DNA from: Ectobius pallidus
Taxonomy: Eukaryota; Arthropoda; Insecta; Blattodea; Ectobiidae
Assembly: GCA_964059195.1 (NCBI GenBank)
Contig: CAXKWD010000011.1
Span: 28,333,791 to 28,397,790 of the forward strand
DNA length: 64,000 bases
Direction: 5' to 3'
Made by a program: the position numbers and the translations under genes. Below the pieces are notes generated by a model. That model was not told the DNA's origin. It saw only the letters and a list, made by a program, of their open reading frames with translations, and searched no databases. This document shows positions 58,534 to 64,000 of the stretch, in pieces. How positions within the stretch are numbered: the first letter of the stretch is position 1; each line of letters begins with the position of its first letter.

Positions 58534-60474
58534 GCAATATCAGTGCTTTACACAAATGAGCCAGGCCTCCTCAGGCGAGTTTGGAGTAATGCAGGGTTCA
58601 AAGTAGTCTCCACTGATAGAGAACCGTGCGTCCACTGTTTTCACGAAAGATGGCTTACATTTTTTTAAAATACCGTCATATGTTCTAAATTATGTTTCAT
58701 ATTTCCTACTATTTTGTGCTTTTAAAAAATTGTCTCACTCCGTTTTTCTATATTACATTTGGAGGGGACTAAAGCAACACGTCTATTACAATAGATTCCG
58801 AAGAAATATCAAGAATGTTATTGTATTCTAAAATAATTTAAACTTTTCGAATTTCAAAACACGTTTGCACCAGTTATGTTTGAAAATGAAAACTGTCCTG
58901 TTTCCAGCTTAACTTTTTCCACTGAAATTAACTTAATGGTGAAAATCGATTTATGAAGGTCTGACATGTATTATTCGGTAAGTGCAAATCATCGCTCTTT
59001 ATTGTGCTGACTGATGTATGCTATGTTGCATAGAGAGTGCTATATTGAAAGTTAAATTACTACAAACATGACGTTAACACCGCCAGTGTAAAGGAATTGT
59101 AATCCCAATTTATTAAGCATTATGAAAACATTGCGCGCACTACTTACCACTATATATGTGGGTAGAATTCAACAGGTATATAAATAATTACGTAATTTCG
59201 TCGTAGAATGGAAAAATTTCTAAATAACATAGCCGTAATGGAATTATTAAATTAATATATTGTTAGTAACATCAACTTTATAACACATTTGTAATGAGAA
59301 TTACATAGGCCTAATAAATAATATCAAAATGTTATATTTTACCTGGCTATGTTAAATCCTCTCGTCGGCTTTAGTTGGGAACGATACTTGAGCGTTGAAA
59401 CTTCTTTATCATACAGTTATCAACACTGGCTTCTGAACACAGTGATAAGGACATTGCTCGTTGAAACTCTTTAGCCTTCAGGCCTTATATTTTATTCATC
59501 CAGTTCCAGAAATAAGAATTATATTTAATTGCAAAATTAATTTTGTAATTTTTAAAACAGCGTATTTAACGAAGATAAAGTTAACAAAAATGATGTTAAT
59601 ATAAGGAAAATTAACAGTTGCATTATTAATACTAAGAGCACGAGTGAAATTATAGCACTAATGGGTAGGGTACAATATCACTGCACAATGGTGATTTAAG
59701 TTTGAAAGTTGAATCATGAAGATTTAAAATGTGCCATTGGTACTGATAAGAAATGAAAACCATATGCGTACTGAGATTTAAAAGGGTACAAAATGTTATA
59801 CGTAAAGTAATTTTTAAAACGACTATTCCATTCATACGCCGTGTGTTTGTTATTGACCAATAACGTTTAGCAATTCCTCGGATATAGACCTATCTTATAA
59901 TATGCTTCCTGGAGCCGCAGGAATGCAATTTTATCTGATAAAATTTAAAAGTTACTGTACACGTGTCTGAATAATACGTCACATGGTGCCAGGAACGGAA
60001 TGAAAACATTATGTTATACAATATAACTTGTTTAGAAATTGAAATAATGTAAATTTGCAGTGATTAAAAAAAAATTTGATTAGATGCAAGCCAGTTCGTA
60101 TCCTTGCATAGCGTTCTGATATTGACGCACTTCATCTTGTGGCAACGCACTATTGATAGCATTGGGAACTTGAATCGATTCATCGAATCGATGCATGGAC
60201 TGTTCATTCATCTAGTATGCCGTGATCCCATAGCGTTAAGAATATTGACCACAAATTAGGAAAATAATTATTTGCAAAATTGTAACAGCGGACCACAGCG
60301 TCCTTAAATTAATCACAATAACGAACTGTCCTATGGCGTAGTAATTTCGATGGAATAGAGAGTTTCCTAATGCAATAGGAATATAACGATAGCGTGTTTA
60401 GAGATAACTGGAAGAGTGTTTCAAGATGTTATAAAGAAGATAATTTAAGTGAATTCTGCGTCTTTCATATGATT
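58534..60474. other. Intergenic, nothing supported
   Basis: The first 20 bases continue the interrupted LINE frame on the minus strand. The rest is AT-rich with no recognisable element. Confidence 0.5.
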
Positions 60475-60628
60475 GAAGCCCTGAGAGAAACCGAAGCCAT
60501 GAGAGGAGTCGAAGCCATGCAAGGAATTGAAACCATAACATGATTCGAGGCCATGATCGGAAGTGGGATGAGTAAAAGCCATGAGAGGAATAGAGGCTAT
60601 GAGACAAGTAGAAGCCATGAGAGATACT
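60475..60628 (+). repeat. 18-bp minisatellite, 8 units
   Basis: The unit is close to GAAGCCATGAGAGGAATA. Seven units are exactly 18 bp and one, at about 60547, is 28 bp. The period is a multiple of three, which keeps a 79-codon minus frame open (60398-60637, with repeated SHGFY-like words). I regard that frame as a consequence of the repeat. Confidence 0.75.
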
Positions 60629-60723
60629 TAGGTACATTTAAGGTACTTTAAGAAGATCTTAAAACGTTATTCTTCTATACATTTACAGAGGATGTTATCG
60701 TGAGCAACAGGCTTCGCGATATA

Positions 60724-60986
60724 AAGGTAAAGTGAGACCTATACAGAGGGTTCCAGGACGTTGAGGCTCCCTGATTTTTAACATTCGGCACATGAAGGTG
60801 GTAAGGTTGTCAGCCTTACCCACCGGCCACCTTTACCCCCACCTTTGATATTTATTTCTGTTGGAGGCTGAGGGCCATAGTGCCAACAGAAGGATTAGGC
60901 CAATTCTCAACGACCTCATCGGGAATCGAACCTGCGACCTTCCGGTTTGTGGCGCAGCGCCTCAACTACTACGCTACGACGTACGC
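60724..60986 (-). mobile_element. SINE C (tRNA-derived) copy 1
   Basis: In reverse complement an A-box-like stretch (TAGCGTAGTAGTTGAGGCG) and a B box (GGTTCGATTCCC, 60921-60932) head a roughly 260-bp unit. It is flanked by a 16-bp duplication with one mismatch: CAGGCTTCGCGATATA at 60708-60723 and CAGGCTTCGTGATATA at 60987-61002. Confidence 0.85.
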
Positions 60987-61086
60987 CAGGCTTCGTGATA
61001 TAATCAAAGAAATGCCCATCTTTCCTTTGTTGTGCTCTAAGGTATTTTCACAGCGAGGGCATCTGTATAGCATCCATTTCTTTTCC

Positions 61087-61269
61087 TTAATCTGCTATCG
61101 ACAGCTGTCAGAGAAAGGAATACCAGGAATGACGAATTCTTCAAATTACTTTCCCAAGAACGAATACTGGAGACGAGCAGAGACAGTCATAAGAACAAAT
61201 TGCAGCGAAGACATGACTCGTGCCTCTGCCATTCGGAATGTTTTAAATTTAAACTGGCTCAGTATCAAC
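61087..61269 (+). other. Open frame leading into LINE fragment
   Basis: The open frame that ends in the LINE C-terminus extends upstream through this stretch, but its upstream peptide has no recognisable RT motif. It is either diverged LINE or unrelated sequence at a 5' truncation point. Confidence 0.3.
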
Positions 61270-61503
61270 TACACTACTGGTCTGATCCAGGAGGCTCCCG
61301 GATTGCGCAATTTATCCATTACTAAGTTTACAAGAGCACTAAAAACTTGGCTACTGATGAATCCATTTTATATGACAAAGGAGTTTCTTGAAGCAGACCA
61401 CTCCACCATGTTAACTTATGTTTAATGTAACAATTTTATTCACTGACTTGACCTATTGTACACACTGAATGGTCTAATAAATCTATGAATCTATGAATCT
61501 ATG
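61270..61503 (+). pseudogene. LINE C-terminus fragment (CR1/Jockey-like)
   Basis: The last 50 or so codons (ending 61425) carry FTRALKTWLLMNPFYMTKEF, which aligns with FKIKLYNWFLLNPYYSVDEF of the LINE at 48439-49161. A short 3' UTR ends in three copies of ATGAATCT (61476-61502), a microsatellite-type LINE tail that differs from the (ATT)n tail of the other LINE. Two related but distinct families are therefore implied. Confidence 0.6.
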
Positions 61504-61608
61504 ATATTTAGATATTTAAGAGTGGAGGTTGCTGTACCTGAATTTGTATTCTGCTGTTAAAATACTCCTTCACTACTCTTCTAAATAACGCTGCTCCTTG
61601 CTTGAGTA

Positions 61609-61917
61609 GTAAAGTAAGTAAAGTGTTCCCTATTACAGGCCATGGAGGCCCAGAGGGTTCCAGGAGGTTGAGGCTCCCGGATTTTTAGACAATCGGCACA
61701 TGAAGGTGGTAAGGTTGTCAGCCTTACGCACCGGCCACCTTTACCCACAGGATTGCTCCCGGTACTCATTTCTGTTAGAGGCTGAGTCGACCCCAGGGCC
61801 ATAGTGCCACCAGAAGGATTAGGCCAATTGAAAAACTCCAATTACCTCATCGGGGATCGAACCCGCGACCTTCCGGTTTGTAGCGCAACGCCTCAACCAC
61901 TACGCTACGGCGTACCC
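61609..61917 (-). mobile_element. SINE C (tRNA-derived) copy 2
   Basis: The longer copy (309 bp) of the family at 60724-60986, with a minus-strand B box (GGTTCGATCCCC, 61852-61863). It has a perfect 13-bp target duplication, CCTTGCTTGAGTA, at 61596-61608 and 61918-61930. The 86-codon minus frame inside it is incidental. Confidence 0.87.
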
Positions 61918-61930
61918 CCTTGCTTGAGTA

Positions 61931-62280
61931 CGAAAGGAAACCACCAAAGAACCCTAAGAAGATAGAAGTTTCATTTAGCTCTCTTTTATTGAAACTTTTG
62001 TATTAGGAATTAATTCAACCTACATTCACTTTTCAGGCGACAGTGAAATATTTTGACCTGTTTTCCCATATAACTAGCATTTTTTTTTTAATTTTCAATT
62101 TTAGGACGTGTTAAATATGTGCATTGCTCGAATATTGCACTCAATACCTATACATGATTTAACTCTTGCATCTGTAATTGCAGTTTAAATTCACGAAATA
62201 AGGTTTTCTGTAGAAGTAATAATCCTCGGAAAAGGACATAAAACTACTCGAGCTTTTGATAATTAATTGACGGTTGCTGT
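61931..62280. other. Intergenic, nothing supported
   Basis: AT-rich, no features. Confidence 0.5.
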
Positions 62281-62293
62281 AATAATAATAATG

Positions 62294-62331
<38 letters not shown>
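62281..62331 (+). repeat. (AAT)n microsatellite
   Basis: About 17 AAT units with one ATG interruption. A second array, (AAT)n grading into (AAC)n, occupies 62404-62470. Confidence 0.9.
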
Positions 62332-62332
<1 letters not shown>

Positions 62333-62401
62333 GTAACTTCTGTCTTAACTTCTATCTTCTTATGGTTCTTTGGTGGTTTCCTTTCGCACTGAAGCAATAT
62401 T

Positions 62402-62450
<49 letters not shown>

Positions 62451-62470
62451 CAACAATAACAACAACAAAC

Positions 62471-62888
62471 TCATCCATATCAGAAACGAAACACTCTACC
62501 AAAAGACTGAAAAACTCTCAGACACAATGAGGAAAAGAAGAATTGATTTTTATGGACACATCCTCAGAATGAACCCAAATAGACTGACCAAAAAATCTTT
62601 GAATATTTCCGCAACAAAAAGATCAAACCAAATTGGTTTAAGCAAACAGAGAAGGATTTAAAATAACTCAAAATCACAGAAAAAATGCTCATAGATAAAA
62701 CTGAAAAAAAAAAACCAAAGTCAAGAAAGAGAGGTTCCAAGTCAAAATCAAAACCAAACGAATGATCCAGATCAGTGAAGACGAAAGAAGAGCAAGATAA
62801 GAAAGCATGAAGCAATACTGGGCTAAAATTAAAACACACAACACTAAGAAGTGATTGATTCAACGTACCCCAAATTTGGGTGAAACGG

Positions 62889-62928
<40 letters not shown>
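62471..62928 (+). pseudogene. LINE RT tail (RTE-like) with (AAT)n tail
   Basis: The plus frame reads ETLYQKTEKLSDTMRKRRID, then FYGHILRMNPNRLTKK, the conserved C-terminal segment of RTE-like RTs. A frameshift near 62595 moves it to a frame with IFEYFRNKKIKPNWF and later stops, ending by about 62880. An (AAT)n array at 62890-62928 forms the 3' tail. It is 5'-truncated, probably at the upstream (AAT)n/(AAC)n array. Confidence 0.65.
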
Positions 62929-63829
62929 GCTTATTATTATTGCAATGAATATGTAAATGTTCTAAGAATCCGTACCATGGGTGGAACGTTCTAAGTTATT
63001 CGTATTATTAATGCCATCGAGGCAGACATTATACTGGATTAACAGTTTGAGACTTAAGTTACTTGTATTATTTGTTTGATAACCGAAGTTAGCAGTTTCG
63101 CATAACTAGTGAAGTGTGCACACAACCAACTCCCTTCATGCAGAAATGGAATCGAAACCAGACAGCTTGAGATGTTACCACAAACTTGATCGTCGTGACG
63201 TTTCACCTCCGCAACTTGAAGGAAGGGTCCCAAAGCTACGAAACTAGTATATGTGTATAATTGCTCTAATTTGGGATTTCTCGCAGGAAAGTCACGAAGC
63301 AACTGTTACAAACTGAGACATTCCGATACTCCTTCTGCCTCTTTCTCATTTTACAAGATATATTTGACGGCATAATCACAAGTTTCCGTTGTAATTAATT
63401 TTAATTACTTGCCGACATGCCTTCTTGTGGTTTCCATACTTCCATTGATATCGGTTTAATTACCACGTAGAGATGTTTGGAGTTATGCAAATTTGTTCTT
63501 CATCCGCCGATTAAATACCCAAGCCAATACTTGAATACACATTGGTTTCTAAAGTCTTCCACGAATATATCTAACATTTCCTGTAAGCGCATGAGAAAGG
63601 AAAGACAGGGTTATGGCAATTCATCGAAATGTGGAGCTATGAGTTGGGGACAACTTACCCTTTGCAACTTGCAGGGCATAAGGATACGAATATATTAGCT
63701 CATGTTGATCATATTTTTAGGTAGTGTTGTGTTAAAACTCACACACACCAAACACAATAATAACAATAACAAGAATAATAATAATAATAATAATAACAAC
63801 AACATTTCCCTAACTTTCTTTTTACTTGT
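62929..63829. other. Intergenic; AAT/AAC microsatellite
   Basis: A mixed AAT/AAC array lies at about 63757-63803. The 82-codon minus frame at 63054-63302 is unrecognised. Confidence 0.5.
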
Positions 63830-63905
63830 AGGATCTGATATCTGATATCTCCAGGATCTTCAACGCCTTTGAAGATGGAGGCAGCGTTGGCCTCCGAAAC
63901 GTCGG
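63830..63905 (+). mobile_element. Penelope-like TGAAGATG...CGAAACGTC motif
   Basis: TTTGAAGATG is followed by a GC hairpin (GAGGC, loop AGCGTTG, GCCTC) and CGAAACGTCGG (63869-63905). This arrangement is common near coding or terminal regions of Penelope-like elements, from general knowledge. No GIY-YIG or RT frame is visible before the window ends. Confidence 0.35.
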
Positions 63906-64000
63906 GTTTAATTGACGCAAACACCTTTCTGACTGCCCGAGAAAACTTCACTCAGTTTCTTTTTAGTTGTTATTATTCTCTATCTGCTTTGTTAAGCTTT

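Noticed and set aside
62362..62470. Poly-Asn open frame
   Set aside because: It is the translation of (AAT)n and (AAC)n microsatellite DNA.

Overview
The window is AT-rich eukaryotic DNA with no recognisable host protein-coding gene. It looks like an insect intergenic or intronic region packed with transposable elements. tRNA-derived SINEs, hAT-type non-autonomous elements, RTE-like and CR1/Jockey-like LINE 3' fragments and a Ty3/gypsy LTR element all point to an arthropod. The RT tail at 8.7-9.3 kb resembles, from memory, a type abundant in Blattodea (cockroaches and termites), so that order is my best guess, unconfirmed by any search.

Layout. 0-12.8 kb: SINE A; a fold-back element with tRNA-like arms (1.7-2.1 kb); a hAT-type element (2.4-3.1 kb); a hAT-type element with a second inverted-repeat element inside it (4.6-6.0 kb); a second fold-back element with cloverleaf-like arms, an internal 144-bp duplication and a 14-bp flanking repeat (6.2-6.7 kb); an RTE-like LINE tail; and SINEs B and D. 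15-22.4 kb: two SINE B copies with target-site duplications, a short inverted-repeat element, a GAGA-rich island without visible repeats (19.3-19.8 kb), a third fold-back element, and a retroposon end with an (AAT)n tail. 24.9-33 kb: a 98-bp tandem duplication, a decayed 26-bp minisatellite, a palindromic element, and three related hAT-type elements (one nested in another) that share an internal ATGACCTAAA-like word. 34-38 kb: a broken DNA-transposon transposase, a truncated SINE B, an 86-bp poly(A) retroposition and a decayed GCTGAAAG repeat field. 41-48 kb: two inverted-repeat elements and a segmental duplication of which only one copy carries a hAT-type insertion.

48.3-58.5 kb is the best-preserved feature: a 9.36-kb Ty3/gypsy retrotransposon on the minus strand. 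It has nearly identical 1.24-kb LTRs, a 5-bp target duplication, intact gag (648 codons) and an intact pol frame (protease, RT, RNase H, integrase, GPY/F tail). It sits inside an older, 5'-truncated, frameshifted LINE. Gag and pol are in different frames. Just before the gag stop lies a canonical TTTAAAC slippery heptamer, followed 8 nt later by a bulged 9-bp hairpin: a complete -1 frameshift signal.

58.5-64 kb: an 18-bp minisatellite, two SINE C copies with clear target duplications, two LINE fragments, several (AAT)n arrays, and a Penelope-like motif near the end.
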